This document shows, piece by piece, positions 44,901 through 52,047 of a stretch of 64,000 bases of DNA. This DNA is from Tardiphaga robiniae. GTDB taxonomy: Bacteria > Pseudomonadota > Alphaproteobacteria > Rhizobiales > Xanthobacteraceae. Under the pieces are notes generated by a model. That model made no database searches. It saw only the letters and a list, made by a program, of their open reading frames with translations, and had not been told where the DNA came from. The translations under genes and the position numbers were made by a program. Location: the NCBI RefSeq assembly GCF_013359755.1, contig NZ_JABMCJ010000082.1, positions 1-64,000 on the forward strand. The letters are read 5' to 3'. Within the stretch, counting starts at the first letter, position 1. Each line of letters begins with the position of its first letter.

Positions 44901-45465
44901 GTCGTTTTGCGGGAGACACGAGGCGACCTTGAAACTCCGCGACAACCTCTCTGCAATGCCCCTTCCACCAAGACTTGGTAACGCCGATCTCTCGAGCGTA
45001 ATGCCGTTGATCTATCCTCCCTTCTTTGTATGTGATGATCCTTCCTTCGGCTTCGTCTCGATGAAGGATACTGCGTAATTTATCGACAAGCAGGCTAAAA
45101 TTCGCTTCGTAGGGCGCAAAGACATCTCCGCATCTGACACTCAAGGTCTTTCTAGTGATACCTACAAGCTTCGCGTAGTGGCCGCGATTGATCAGTCCGG
45201 TTGTTCGCCCGACAACAATTGAAGAAGAAGCAGCGTCCCGCTCGAGACGCTCGCGCACCCGATCGATCAATGCGGCTCCATAGCGCTCGTATTCATTGAA
45301 AACATCGGCGCAGTTCCGGATCAACGAAGTGAGGGGGACAGACAGGACCTTGGCGTAGTGGCGCCGACTGATCATTCCGAGCTTGCTCACGGGAAGGCTG
45401 CCTGATTCTCGATCGCGGTCGAGGAGGTCGCGTAACCGGTCAGCAATTTTTACCCAGTCGAGCAT
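41935..45465 (-). CDS. Very large recombinase-like protein with six tandem ~59-residue repeats
   Basis: The product is 1176 aa (aaaggaagg ribosome site before the ATG). Residues 8-362 are six tandem units of 58-60 residues, each running (K/R)LRxxLxRDxxxG, then (I/L)xxR/QxHYAxxxG(I/V), then an aromatic-rich end near EYE. The HY pairs fall at 36, 96, 155, 214, 273 and 332. A seventh, diverged unit may cover 369-430. The units look like small helical DNA-binding modules. The C-terminal ~330 residues resemble a tyrosine recombinase fold that has lost key residues (AILTLYLAESGANVSVGRTL, IRPSVLLRAAL, AQHGIGEAKGYQNKWP), followed by CWDCCPHM. It probably helps choose or hold DNA and probably does not cut it. 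Confidence 0.8.
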   Translation of the reverse strand: MLDWVKIADRLRDLLDRDRESGSLPVSKLGMISRRHYAKVLSVPLTSLIRNCADVFNEYERYGAALIDRVRERLERDAASSSIVVGRTTGLINRGHYAKLVGITRKTLSVRCGDVFAPYEANFSLLVDKLRSILHRDEAEGRIITYKEGRIDQRHYAREIGVTKSWWKGHCREVVAEFQGRLVSPAKRLRALLDRDINSGEIQTSLDGMINRSHYAALLGISTTSITRQCNAVLVEYDAVLGKVPDRLRSILERDRNAGEIVKSRTSLVNRAHYAKVLGVSLSFVMNRCRAIFSEYEADWESVENKLRGLIERDSAAGTLVASRRGLISRTHYAKLIGVSQSLLGNSYREIFAEYETKYAISTGGMSKIGAIREYLEEAYTSGSLGYRNGKVDRKTCMEAMGYKDGGSIYRTPEIVGIFASYDLRARLEAYIPLDKRFALEKVETWLRKPVLKKDLRTINKKRLLADTGIEPRLLDEPKIADAISSREAKVLAKAQTSMSDPFLQGRVFPFGKLRALWSGTFIDRIGSRFKIAMSGLAAPKIPYLALYDALKWIGRDASPICKAVVADAKANGRITNEPNWVQALSYFREHLVGEAGGNPSARNNVMTRIKALRTALNAMQAGGVTPKLEKRLRNISMRGGRSGRHLRSVAELTPACSEGVQEGYLQFARARFDQACILVKSDMQKNERDDFIRGLGAELARQIRLPDTASEAVLVILNNRISALIDRAILSIEEARSRWAQGQKLLAEADIEPLDFERKYFAQQVSKEGRCARDELVRKYFPYPRDSGAAARKRSMANLFKLVRDRLGGALPSINDPIVGYGYFFRSRISELGGLEELDGILTPSLDACGAILTLYLAESGANVSVGRTLDRACVQPSDLDDHSRITGHKARAKGKPIFFDHPKESAVVVALEWMKEVSQPYASSAGSDQDRLFVVRCGGRIQLMPADWYTAWFKRFSDETPGLEGLEFVPRMIRPSVLLRAALSNDGRLQVGLAIAQHGIGEAKGYQNKWPTRLLYDDGVRRFQNDLETVIVRGIPEAAHRLGVSENEMRARLDQVASTGLGTFCLNLKNARGPRDRLCQTMSCWDCCPHMLIIAETEAIATLQLWQESLRAAAAEWERDRPERWEKVWLPWLCLVDVVQEKMSRGPLHKIWKAAMHRVTELRQSANFVAHTPW
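44368..45444 (-). repeat. Six tandem ~177-bp units encoding helical modules
   Basis: Six consecutive coding units of 174-180 bp encode the repeated LRxxLxRD ... RxHYAxxxG modules of the large recombinase-like protein. Nucleotide identity between units is modest, so they are old and kept by selection on the protein. Confidence 0.8.
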
Positions 45466-45482
45466 GCCCTTCCTTTCGCCGT

Positions 45483-45764
45483 CTACTTCTTATCTATCGC
45501 CCGCGCCCGCTCTTCATAACGCCTGAGAATCTCTCTCAAGCCCACCTCCGCGATTTCGCCTGCGCCCCCGAGCAGTGCCTCTAACTGGGCGCGGTTAATC
45601 GTTCCAGCGCGAGCAGTCGCGAACGGCCCGGAAGCGGCGGCAGAGTCGGTATGCGCCCGCCCCCGATCGACCAACGCGTGTCTATCGTCCTCGGGACTTC
45701 TCGAAGCTCGCTGTTGGTCGAGCATCTGACGCAACCGGTCCGTGAACATCTTGCGATCACGCAT
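45483..45764 (-). CDS. Small protein resembling a single repeat module, first gene of the recombinase operon
   Basis: The product is 93 aa from the ATG at 45764. It contains FTDRLRQMLDQQRASRS near the start and AGTINRAQLEALLGG then LREILRRYEERARAI at the end. This is the same order of elements as one repeat unit of the 1176-residue protein encoded 17 bp downstream, with a ~25-residue insertion and Ala-Gln-Leu in place of His-Tyr. It could be an accessory DNA-binding protein or regulator of the operon, or a diverged leftover unit. Confidence 0.6.
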   Translation of the reverse strand: MRDRKMFTDRLRQMLDQQRASRSPEDDRHALVDRGRAHTDSAAASGPFATARAGTINRAQLEALLGGAGEIAEVGLREILRRYEERARAIDKK

Positions 45765-45991
45765 GTCCGCAACTTTCTACACGTCCTGATCGTAACCATC
45801 ACCGAGGGTAGATCGCATCTCATTACATTCTCGGAACTCATCCCAGCCCAACGCAACGATCAACGCACTATCGGACGCCACATTATTTTCGAACATTCAT
45901 TCACGTTCCTATGTCGATATCAATCGCGTTATTTTCTGCGAGCGCTCTTTCACTCGCGGTTCGTGATCGTCAAGCGCGACCTGCGCTTTCG

Positions 45992-46050
45992 AACTACACA
46001 TCGAGATTTTTTGCATCGAATTCTTCTGTTGAAGGACTCGATGTGTAGTT
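45992..46050. repeat. 14-bp perfect inverted repeat upstream of the recombinase operon
   Basis: aactacacatcgag at 45992-46005 is perfectly mirrored by ctcgatgtgtagtt at 46037-46050, with a 31-base spacer. It lies 228 bp upstream of the first recombinase-operon gene. A role as operator or recombinase-binding site is possible. Confidence 0.7.
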
Positions 46051-46061
46051 AGAAGGACTCG
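46031..46061 (+). repeat. 10-bp direct repeat next to the inverted repeat
   Basis: gaaggactcg occurs at 46031-46040 and again at 46052-46061, a 21-bp period, which is two helical turns. Its first copy overlaps the right arm of the inverted repeat. The spacing suits a protein binding twice on one face of DNA. Confidence 0.6.
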
Positions 46062-46735
46062 CTCCTCAAACTCGAGAGGGCTCGTTCCGCCGTGTTACGC
46101 ATCGCTATCCCGCCCAAGTCTGTAACGTGGCGAGGCGTGTAACATTTTGTGATCGGGACCACTCACGCAGCTAGGGACTGGCGCGCATCGCAGCCTGAAT
46201 GGACTGACGCCGGCCGGCTATGCTCGGCCAGGGGCTTCACTTCTTGGAGCGCCTTCAACGGATATCCAGCGACGTAACCGGCTAAGACTGAACAGCCGCC
46301 GACGACTAAAATTTCAAAGCGAGAATTACGGTTCCGACGGGGCCGCAGTGTATTCTTGGCAGCAGGTGAGCCATAAGACGCGGGAGGCTCCTCCGAATGA
46401 GTGCGAGCGGTGACCATCGCGGAGTGCGCGCTGTTCTGATCCGCCCGTCGAAACCAATCGAATAGAGCAGAGTGCAACGGCTTAGAGGGGTGACAGACCA
46501 CGGGCGAAGATCGCTCCGGAGCCCATCTATTTACGGCCGCTCATGCGGTCTATGCGCGCGAACGCAATCCACGACCGCTGGATGGATGTGCCATTTTATG
46601 TCGCGACCTAGCGGAGCCTATCTCGCGGCGAAAGCCAATTGTCGCATGTTAGCCATGAGCCTTTGGGAGATTGCTCAACAAGTCGTCACGCGCGCTCCTC
46701 ATCCGCTCGGATGAGCTCTTTTAGGAACGAGCGCG

Positions 46736-47638
46736 CTAAACTGCGACCTCTGCGTTGATTGCAGCATGTGGATTGTAGCCATCTACTTCGAAGTCCGTGA
46801 TCTTGTAGCCATCGATGCTATCGGGACGACGTGTGAGCTTCATAGTTGGGAATGCACGCGGAATGCGCGAGATTTGCTCGCGCGCCTGCTCAAGGTGATT
46901 GAGGTAAAGATGGACGTCGCCTCCCACCCAGATAAGCTCCCCGGGAACTAGGTCCGCTTGTTGCGCAAGCATTAATTGTAGAGCCGAAGCCCCGGTATAG
47001 TTGAAGGCCGCGCCCAGCAGCAAATCACAGGATCTCTGATAGAGGAGACAGTTCAACCGGCCATCACTCGTCACGTGGTACTGATAGACCATGTGGCAGG
47101 GCGGCAACGCCATCGTCCCAAGTTCGGGCGGATTCCACGCGTGAAACAGCATCCGTCGGCTGGCCGGATTTGTTCGGAGGGTCTGTACGAGTTGCGCGAT
47201 CTGATCGTGCTCTTGACCATCCGCCCCAAGCCAGCGGCGCCATTGTTTGCCATAGACCGGGCCAAGATCCCCCCATCGCGTCGCGAAGGCATCGTCTTCG
47301 ACAATGCGCTTTTCGAAATCAGCCTGGCTTATTGGTTCACCGGTTTCTTTCCGATAGTGCGCCAGCGGCCAGTCAGACCAGATTTTGACACCCTCCTTCA
47401 ACAGGGCTTGAATATTTGTTTTCCCCGTCAAGAACCAAAGCATCTCTTTGACCGCAAGCTTCCAATAAACCCGCTTCGTCGTGAGAATCGGCACTGTGCC
47501 ATTCGACAGGTCGAACCGAAACATCGCACCGAACAGCGCCTTTGTGCCGACACCGGTGCGATCTATGCGCTGGTCGCCTCGTTCGAGAACGTCCGCGAGG
47601 AGATCAAGGTATTGATATTCGGGATGTCGCAATGGCAT
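46736..47638 (-). CDS. thyA: Thymidylate synthase, complete (island-borne copy)
   Basis: The product is 300 aa. It converts dUMP and methylene-tetrahydrofolate to dTMP. Present are the N-terminal RTGVGT loop, the catalytic Cys in ALPPCHMVYQY, the dUMP-binding YQRSCDLLLGAAFNYTGASA with its Asn, VGGDVHLYLNHLEQ, and a plausible C-terminus. It carries a ~35-residue insertion (about 95-130) relative to the E. coli-type enzyme. It lies within 1.4 kb of the broken resident thyA, on the same strand, and is clearly a different lineage. At the position where the resident gene is interrupted it reads GAAFN and not GVPFN, so the insertion target is altered. A GAGG ribosome site precedes the ATG. Confidence 0.95.
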   Translation of the reverse strand: MPLRHPEYQYLDLLADVLERGDQRIDRTGVGTKALFGAMFRFDLSNGTVPILTTKRVYWKLAVKEMLWFLTGKTNIQALLKEGVKIWSDWPLAHYRKETGEPISQADFEKRIVEDDAFATRWGDLGPVYGKQWRRWLGADGQEHDQIAQLVQTLRTNPASRRMLFHAWNPPELGTMALPPCHMVYQYHVTSDGRLNCLLYQRSCDLLLGAAFNYTGASALQLMLAQQADLVPGELIWVGGDVHLYLNHLEQAREQISRIPRAFPTMKLTRRPDSIDGYKITDFEVDGYNPHAAINAEVAV

Positions 47639-47739
47639 GCGCTGCGCCTCGTGGATCTGGGATATTTATCGCCGCCCTTGATGTCGTCCGACGCCGTCCC
47701 TGATTTCGGTCACAGCGTCGGAGTTCAAGGCGTCACGCT

Positions 47740-47991
47740 TTGCGCTTCTCGAAGGCAAAGGCCGTTCTCGATCACGACTTCAGCCTTCATACACCGCGAC
47801 AGTTAGACAAAGAACTCTGGCTGGAAGATATCCCCGCTCGAAGCGCCAGCTTGACCTGCCGCGCGGGTGATGAACTTCTTGACTACACGCAAAAAGTGAT
47901 TCGATTAGCCTACGTAAGCCATCGGTTGAAGAACATCTCGGTCAATGTTCTGGAACTAGATGGCGGCCTAACGATCATTCCTTTATCATAG
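47740..47991 (+). CDS. Small hypothetical protein between the two thyA genes
   Basis: An 83-codon frame with a TTG start, divergent from the complete thyA. The product (VLDHDFSLHTPRQLDKELWL ... NISVNVLELDGGLTIIPLS) has a normal globular composition but matches nothing I know. There is no strong ribosome site, so the start is uncertain and it may be the tail of a degraded gene. It sits at the very edge of the island. Confidence 0.35.
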   Translation: MRFSKAKAVLDHDFSLHTPRQLDKELWLEDIPARSASLTCRAGDELLDYTQKVIRLAYVSHRLKNISVNVLELDGGLTIIPLS

Positions 47992-48028
47992 CGCTACGAT
48001 GATCAACCTTCAGAATTCACTATAAGAA

Positions 48029-48598
48029 TCAATGATATACATTCACTGATCGAGGTGCTATGCCGGAAAACCTCGGCACGCCCAAGAAAACATCTGCCGA
48101 GCGCTGATAGAGCTGGCAGGACAGCTTGCCGTTGGCGACGTAGAACTGGAACAGGCAGTGACACGGCGGCAGCGCCATCTTGTCGATCTCGGCGGGATTC
48201 CACGCCGTCACGATCAGCCGGCGCGAGTCCGGATTGCGCTTGATCATGTCGATGACATTGGCGATCTGATCGATCGTGCGTCCGTCCGCCGTAGGCCACG
48301 AGCGCCACTGCGATCCATAGACCGGACCGAGATCGCCATTGGCGTCCGCCCATTCATCCCAGATCGAGACGCCGTGGTCCTTGAGATATTTGATATTGGT
48401 ATCGCCTGCCAAAAACCACAGCAGCTCGTGGATGATCGCCTTGAGCGACAGCTTCTTGGTGGTCAGGACGGGGAAGCCATCACTGAGCTTGAAGCGCATC
48501 TGATGGCCGAACACCGACAGCGTGCCTGTGCCGGTGCGGTCGTGCTTCTCGGCACCGTCACTCAGGATTCGCTCTAGCAGGTCGTGATACTGGTTCAT
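48029..48598 (-). pseudogene. thyA: Resident thymidylate synthase gene, truncated after codon 175
   Basis: The ATG at 48598 starts an E. coli-type ThyA whose numbering matches the model enzyme, with catalytic Cys146 in [11 protein letters not shown]. Residues through Pro175 ([12 protein letters not shown]) are normal. The next residues should read FNIAS, including the dUMP-binding Asn177, but the frame runs into [14 protein letters not shown] and stops at 48029. The enzyme therefore lacks its last third and cannot work. The break is clean, in frame and within a highly conserved block, as expected of site-specific insertion. The missing 3' part is not in the window. Confidence 0.92.
48061..48078. 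repeat. Imperfect palindrome exactly at the thyA junction (candidate attachment core)
   Basis: tgccg at 48061-48065 and cggca at 48074-48078 form inverted arms around an 8-base spacer (gaaaacct). The right arm is thyA sequence (codons 174-175) and the left arm is island sequence, with the reading-frame break at the spacer edge. Arms plus a 6-8 base spacer is the usual form of a tyrosine recombinase crossover site. Confidence 0.5.
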
Positions 48599-48708
48599 GG
48601 TCGATCTTGCGGGCTTGTGAGCGGGCGAACTTATCGCCTCGGCCGGTGGTCGGACACGCCGATTCCCGGATTATACCCGAAAAAGTGTATCCCCGCCCCG
48701 CAAACGGC

Positions 48709-48738
48709 AATGGCTGGATCCGTTGGGATCCAGCCATT
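48709..48738 (-). terminator. Hairpin terminator after tctC
   Basis: aatggctggatcc and ggatccagccatt form a perfect 13-bp stem with a 4-base loop (gttg), 27 bp past the tctC stop on the minus strand and 110 bp before thyA. No T run follows, so the structure may act with help or in both directions. Confidence 0.7.
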
Positions 48739-48764
48739 GGAATCAACCGGTTACCCGGTTCCGA

Positions 48765-49748
48765 TCACATCGCCGGCTTCAATACCGCCGACCACTTTTC
48801 GACTTCGCTCTTCACCAGCGAGCCAAGCGCAGCCTGGGTGCGGGCTTCCGGCTTCGGAATGTCCGAGCCGAGATCGAGCAGACGCTTCTTGACGTTCTCG
48901 TCGTCCAGCGCCTTGGCGGCCGCGGCGTTCAGCTTGGCAGTGATCGCGGCAGGCGTGCCCTTGGGTGCGAAGATCGCGTTCCAGGCCGAGGCCTGATACT
49001 TCGGCAGACCGGCTTCGATGGTGGTCGGGACGTCCGGCAGCGATGGGTTACGATCGGGCGTCGCGATGGCATAGGCCTTGATGGTGCCACCCTTGATCTG
49101 CGGAACCGCGTTGACGATCTGGTCGCACATATAGTCGACCTGACCACCGACCAGCGCGTTCATCGCCGGACCAGTGCCATTGAACGGCACACCGGTCGGC
49201 TTGATATCCAGAACCGAGCTCAGCAACTCGCAGGACGAATACGACACAGAACCGACGCCGGCATGGGCCATGTTCAACTTGTCGCTGTTGGCCTTCACAT
49301 AGGTGACGAATTCCTTGAGATCCTTCGGCGCGAAATCCTTCTTCGCCAGGATCAGAATCGGCGTGCCGGCCAGCAGCGCGACGGGCTCGAAATCCTTCTC
49401 GGGGTGATAAGCGAGCTTCGGATACAGCGGCACCGCCGCAGCATGGGTGCCCATGTGGCCGGTGATGATCGTGTAGCCGTCATTGGCCGCGCGCGCTGCA
49501 CGCGTCGCGCCAGTCGTGCCGCCAGCGCCGACGACGTTCTCGATGATGATCTGCTGGCCGAGCGTCTTCGACATATCGGCAGCGACGATGCGCGCGATGA
49601 CGTCGGTGGGGCCACCGGCCGCGAACGGCACGATCATGGTGATGTTGCGCGTCGGGTATTCCTGCGCCTGAACAGTGGTTGCCAGTGCGCCGAAGCCGGC
49701 GACGGCCGCCAGGCCACTGATCGCAACTCTGCGATTGAACAGCTTCAT
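48765..49748 (-). CDS. tctC: Tripartite tricarboxylate transporter substrate-binding protein (TctC/Bug family)
   Basis: The product is 327 aa. It begins with a signal peptide (FNRRVAISGLAAVAGFGALA, cleavage near VQAQEYP). It then shows the Bug-family pattern: YPTRNITMIVPFAAGGPTDV, ENVVGAGGTTGATRAARA, GGQVDYMCDQIVNAVPQIKG and LPDVPTTIEAGLP. It is a periplasmic binding protein that delivers a carboxylate to TctA-TctB. A GGAGGAAA ribosome site precedes the ATG. A strong hairpin separates it from tctA, so it may have its own level of expression. The ligand cannot be read from sequence. Confidence 0.95.
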   Translation of the reverse strand: MKLFNRRVAISGLAAVAGFGALATTVQAQEYPTRNITMIVPFAAGGPTDVIARIVAADMSKTLGQQIIIENVVGAGGTTGATRAARAANDGYTIITGHMGTHAAAVPLYPKLAYHPEKDFEPVALLAGTPILILAKKDFAPKDLKEFVTYVKANSDKLNMAHAGVGSVSYSSCELLSSVLDIKPTGVPFNGTGPAMNALVGGQVDYMCDQIVNAVPQIKGGTIKAYAIATPDRNPSLPDVPTTIEAGLPKYQASAWNAIFAPKGTPAAITAKLNAAAAKALDDENVKKRLLDLGSDIPKPEARTQAALGSLVKSEVEKWSAVLKPAM

Positions 49749-49814
49749 TTGGTTTCCTCCGAAAATGTTTTTGCCGCGAAAATAACGACAGTCGCGGGAC
49801 TGAATACAAGCAAA

Positions 49815-49841
49815 GGCCCGAAGTCTATTCGACTTCGGGCC
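49815..49841 (-). terminator. Hairpin between tctA and tctC
   Basis: ggcccgaagtc and gacttcgggcc form a perfect 11-bp GC-rich stem with a 5-base loop, followed on the minus strand by tttgcttg. It starts 35 bp after the tctA stop. It may end the tctBA transcript or partly attenuate read-through into tctC. Confidence 0.75.
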
Positions 49842-49875
49842 GTGGCGTAACGACGCAGATGCGTGGAGAGATTCG

Positions 49876-51441
49876 TCAGCTCTCGGATTCGACGAAGACT
49901 TCGTCGCGTTTCTTTCGCAGTGCGGGAAGCACAGCGAGGATCAGCAGGAACGCCGAGATTGCCATCAGGGTGGCCGACAACGGACGGGTGAAAAACACCG
50001 TCGCATCGCCGCGCGAGATCAACAGCGCACGACGCAGGTTCTCTTCCATCAGCGGACCAAGCACCATGCCGAGCAGCAGCGGCGCCGGTTCAAAGTCATG
50101 CTTGATCAACCAGTAGCCGAGCAAACCGAACACGCCTGCGAGCACCACGTCCATCGGTGCGTTGTTCACCGAATAGATGCCGATGCTGCAGAACACCACG
50201 ATCGACGGGAACATCAGGCGATACGGCACACGAAGCAGCCGAACCCAGATGCCGACCATCGGCAGGTTGATGACGAGCAGCATCAGGTTTCCGATCCACA
50301 TCGAGGCGATCATGCCCCAGACGAGTTCCGGCTGCTTCTGCATCACCTGCGGGCCCGGCACGATGCCATGGATGGTCATCGCGCCGACCATCAGCGCCAT
50401 CACCGCGTTCGGCGGAATGCCGAGGGTGAGCAGCGGGATGAACGAGGTTTGCGCTGCAGCGTTGTTGGCGCTTTCCGGCGCCGCAACGCCTTCGATCGCT
50501 CCGCGACCGAAACGCTTCGGATCCTTCGACAGCTTCTTCTCAAGCGTATAGGCCGCGAAGGATGCGATGACCGCGCCGCCGCCCGGCAGAATGCCGAGAA
50601 TGGAGCCGAGCACCGTGCCGCGCAGAATTGCCGGCGCAGAGTCCTTCAAATCCTTCTTGGTCGGCATCAGGCCCGTGACCTTCTGCTGCACGAGCTGGCG
50701 ATCTTCCTCGCCGCCCGCATCCAGGTTGCGGATGATTTCCGCAAAGCCGAACAGACCCATGGCGACCGTAGCGAAGCCTAGGCCGTCAGCGAGTTCAGGG
50801 ATGTTGAACGACATGCGCGACGCACCGGTCTCGATGTCCGAGCCAACCATGGACAGCAGCAGACCGAATACGATCATCGCGATCGCCTTCAGCACCGAGC
50901 CCTTGGCAAGCACCACGGCAAAGATCAGGCCGAGCACCATGAGCGAGAAGTATTCTGCAGGACCGAACGCAAGCGCGAGCTTGGTGAGCGGCGCGCCGAG
51001 CACAGCGATAAGGACCGTCGCAACGCAACCCGCAAAGAACGAGCCGATTGCTGCAATCGCGAGCGCCGGACCGGCACGGCCCTGCTTCGCCATCTGGAAG
51101 CCGTCGAGCGCAGTTACGACAGAACCCGCTTCACCCGGAATATTGACCAGGATCGACGTGGTCGAACCGCCATATTGCGCACCGTAATAGATGCCGGCGA
51201 GCATGATCAGCGCGCCGACTGGCGGCAGACCGAACGTGATCGGCAGCAACATCGCCACGGTGGCAATGGTACCGATGCCCGGCAGAACGCCGACCAGCGT
51301 ACCGACCAGCGCACCGATCAGACAGAGCAGAATATTGATCGGAAGCGGGATCGACATTCCGCCGAGGAACGCCGGCGTCCACTGCACGAACTGGAAGACG
51401 GTGCTGAAGCCAAGACCGAGATTCGAAAAAAGATCACCCAT
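49876..51441 (-). CDS. tctA: Tripartite tricarboxylate transporter large permease TctA
   Basis: The product is 521 aa with about 11-12 membrane helices. Family blocks are IGALVGTLVGVLPGIGTIAT, IYYGAQYGGSTTSILVNIPG (the conserved glycine-rich loop), ALAIAAIGSFFAGC and LGIPPNAVMALMVGAMTIHG. It forms the ion-driven channel for carboxylates such as citrate together with TctB and the TctC binding protein. It starts 13 bp after the tctB stop, so the two are co-transcribed. Confidence 0.96.
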   Translation of the reverse strand: MGDLFSNLGLGFSTVFQFVQWTPAFLGGMSIPLPINILLCLIGALVGTLVGVLPGIGTIATVAMLLPITFGLPPVGALIMLAGIYYGAQYGGSTTSILVNIPGEAGSVVTALDGFQMAKQGRAGPALAIAAIGSFFAGCVATVLIAVLGAPLTKLALAFGPAEYFSLMVLGLIFAVVLAKGSVLKAIAMIVFGLLLSMVGSDIETGASRMSFNIPELADGLGFATVAMGLFGFAEIIRNLDAGGEEDRQLVQQKVTGLMPTKKDLKDSAPAILRGTVLGSILGILPGGGAVIASFAAYTLEKKLSKDPKRFGRGAIEGVAAPESANNAAAQTSFIPLLTLGIPPNAVMALMVGAMTIHGIVPGPQVMQKQPELVWGMIASMWIGNLMLLVINLPMVGIWVRLLRVPYRLMFPSIVVFCSIGIYSVNNAPMDVVLAGVFGLLGYWLIKHDFEPAPLLLGMVLGPLMEENLRRALLISRGDATVFFTRPLSATLMAISAFLLILAVLPALRKKRDEVFVESES

Positions 51442-51454
51442 GACGCCCTCGTTC

Positions 51455-51955
51455 TTAGCGGATCAGAAATGTCGGCCACATCTGCAACGGCAGACCAAGC
51501 GCATACGGGAACAGCAAGGCGCAGAAGCCCGTGAGGCAGGCGCCAACGATGATCGTTTCTTTCCAGCGCGTCTCGGGCGTGCCGAGCGCAGCAATCAGAA
51601 AACTCGACATCGCCGCGAAGATCATGCCCATCGGACGAATGCCGACCGCGAAAACCAGAATGGCCAGCGCCACAAAAAACGGACCGCGCCAGTGGAACTT
51701 GGAGAGCCCGGGGCCCTCTGTGAAAATGCCGACAACGGTTACGGCTGCACCAAGACCCAGCAGCAGAATGCCGAACATCCGCGGCGCGGTACCTGCTCCG
51801 AACGAAAAGCCATGCATGCCCTGCAGATCGCTGGATGCCCACAGAGCAAATGCAGCAATCGCCACCAAAGCAAGGCCGCCGATAAAGTCTTGAGGGCCTT
51901 TGACCCAGCTCGGTAAGATGGATTTCTCCGGCGCATGGCTCGGCGCATCACTCAT
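51455..51955 (-). CDS. tctB: Tripartite tricarboxylate transporter small permease TctB
   Basis: The product is 166 aa with four hydrophobic helices (DFIGGLALVAIAAFALWASS, RMFGILLLGLGAAVTVVGIF, PFFVALAILVFAVGIRPMGM, IIVGACLTGFCALLFPYALG). This is the TctB form and position, directly upstream of tctA. It is the poorly conserved small membrane subunit. It opens the tctBAC unit, so the promoter should lie in the ~90 bp before 51955. Confidence 0.88.
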   Translation of the reverse strand: MSDAPSHAPEKSILPSWVKGPQDFIGGLALVAIAAFALWASSDLQGMHGFSFGAGTAPRMFGILLLGLGAAVTVVGIFTEGPGLSKFHWRGPFFVALAILVFAVGIRPMGMIFAAMSSFLIAALGTPETRWKETIIVGACLTGFCALLFPYALGLPLQMWPTFLIR

Positions 51956-52047
51956 TGGTACGTTCCCCTGTCACGAGCATTTAGCCCAAACAACATCGTT
52001 CGGAGACCGCCCAACGGCTCCGTGGTCAAGCTTGCTAGCGATTTTCG

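Larger units (their letters stand above)
45765..46735. other. Long non-coding stretch between recombinase operon and thyA
   Basis: Almost 1 kb without a gene I would defend. Open frames at 45651-46052 (+), 46163-46501 (-) and 46472-46714 (+) have unlikely compositions and no clear ribosome sites. The left half contains an inverted repeat and direct repeats (listed separately), as expected of a recombinase promoter or accessory binding region. Confidence 0.45.
37502..48073. mobile_element. Right end of a genomic island inserted in thyA: recombinase operon, replacement thyA and junction
   Basis: This stretch holds a six-gene recombinase operon, about 1 kb of repeat-bearing DNA, a complete thyA of a different type, and the point where the resident thyA reading frame ends (48073/48074). 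The arrangement fits an integrative element that interrupts thyA and brings its own copy. The left boundary is not visible. It could lie outside the window, in which case the DISARM-like operon and everything to the left would also be cargo. Confidence 0.65.

Noticed and set aside
45651-46501. Open frames in the gap before the complete thyA (45651-46052 plus, 46163-46501 minus)
   Set aside because: No family resemblance, no ribosome sites, and one of them covers the inverted-repeat region and part of the 93-codon gene.
48723-49850. 375-codon plus-strand frame over tctC
   Set aside because: Antisense to a complete TctC with a good ribosome site; composition (Arg/Gly-rich) is that of a shadow.
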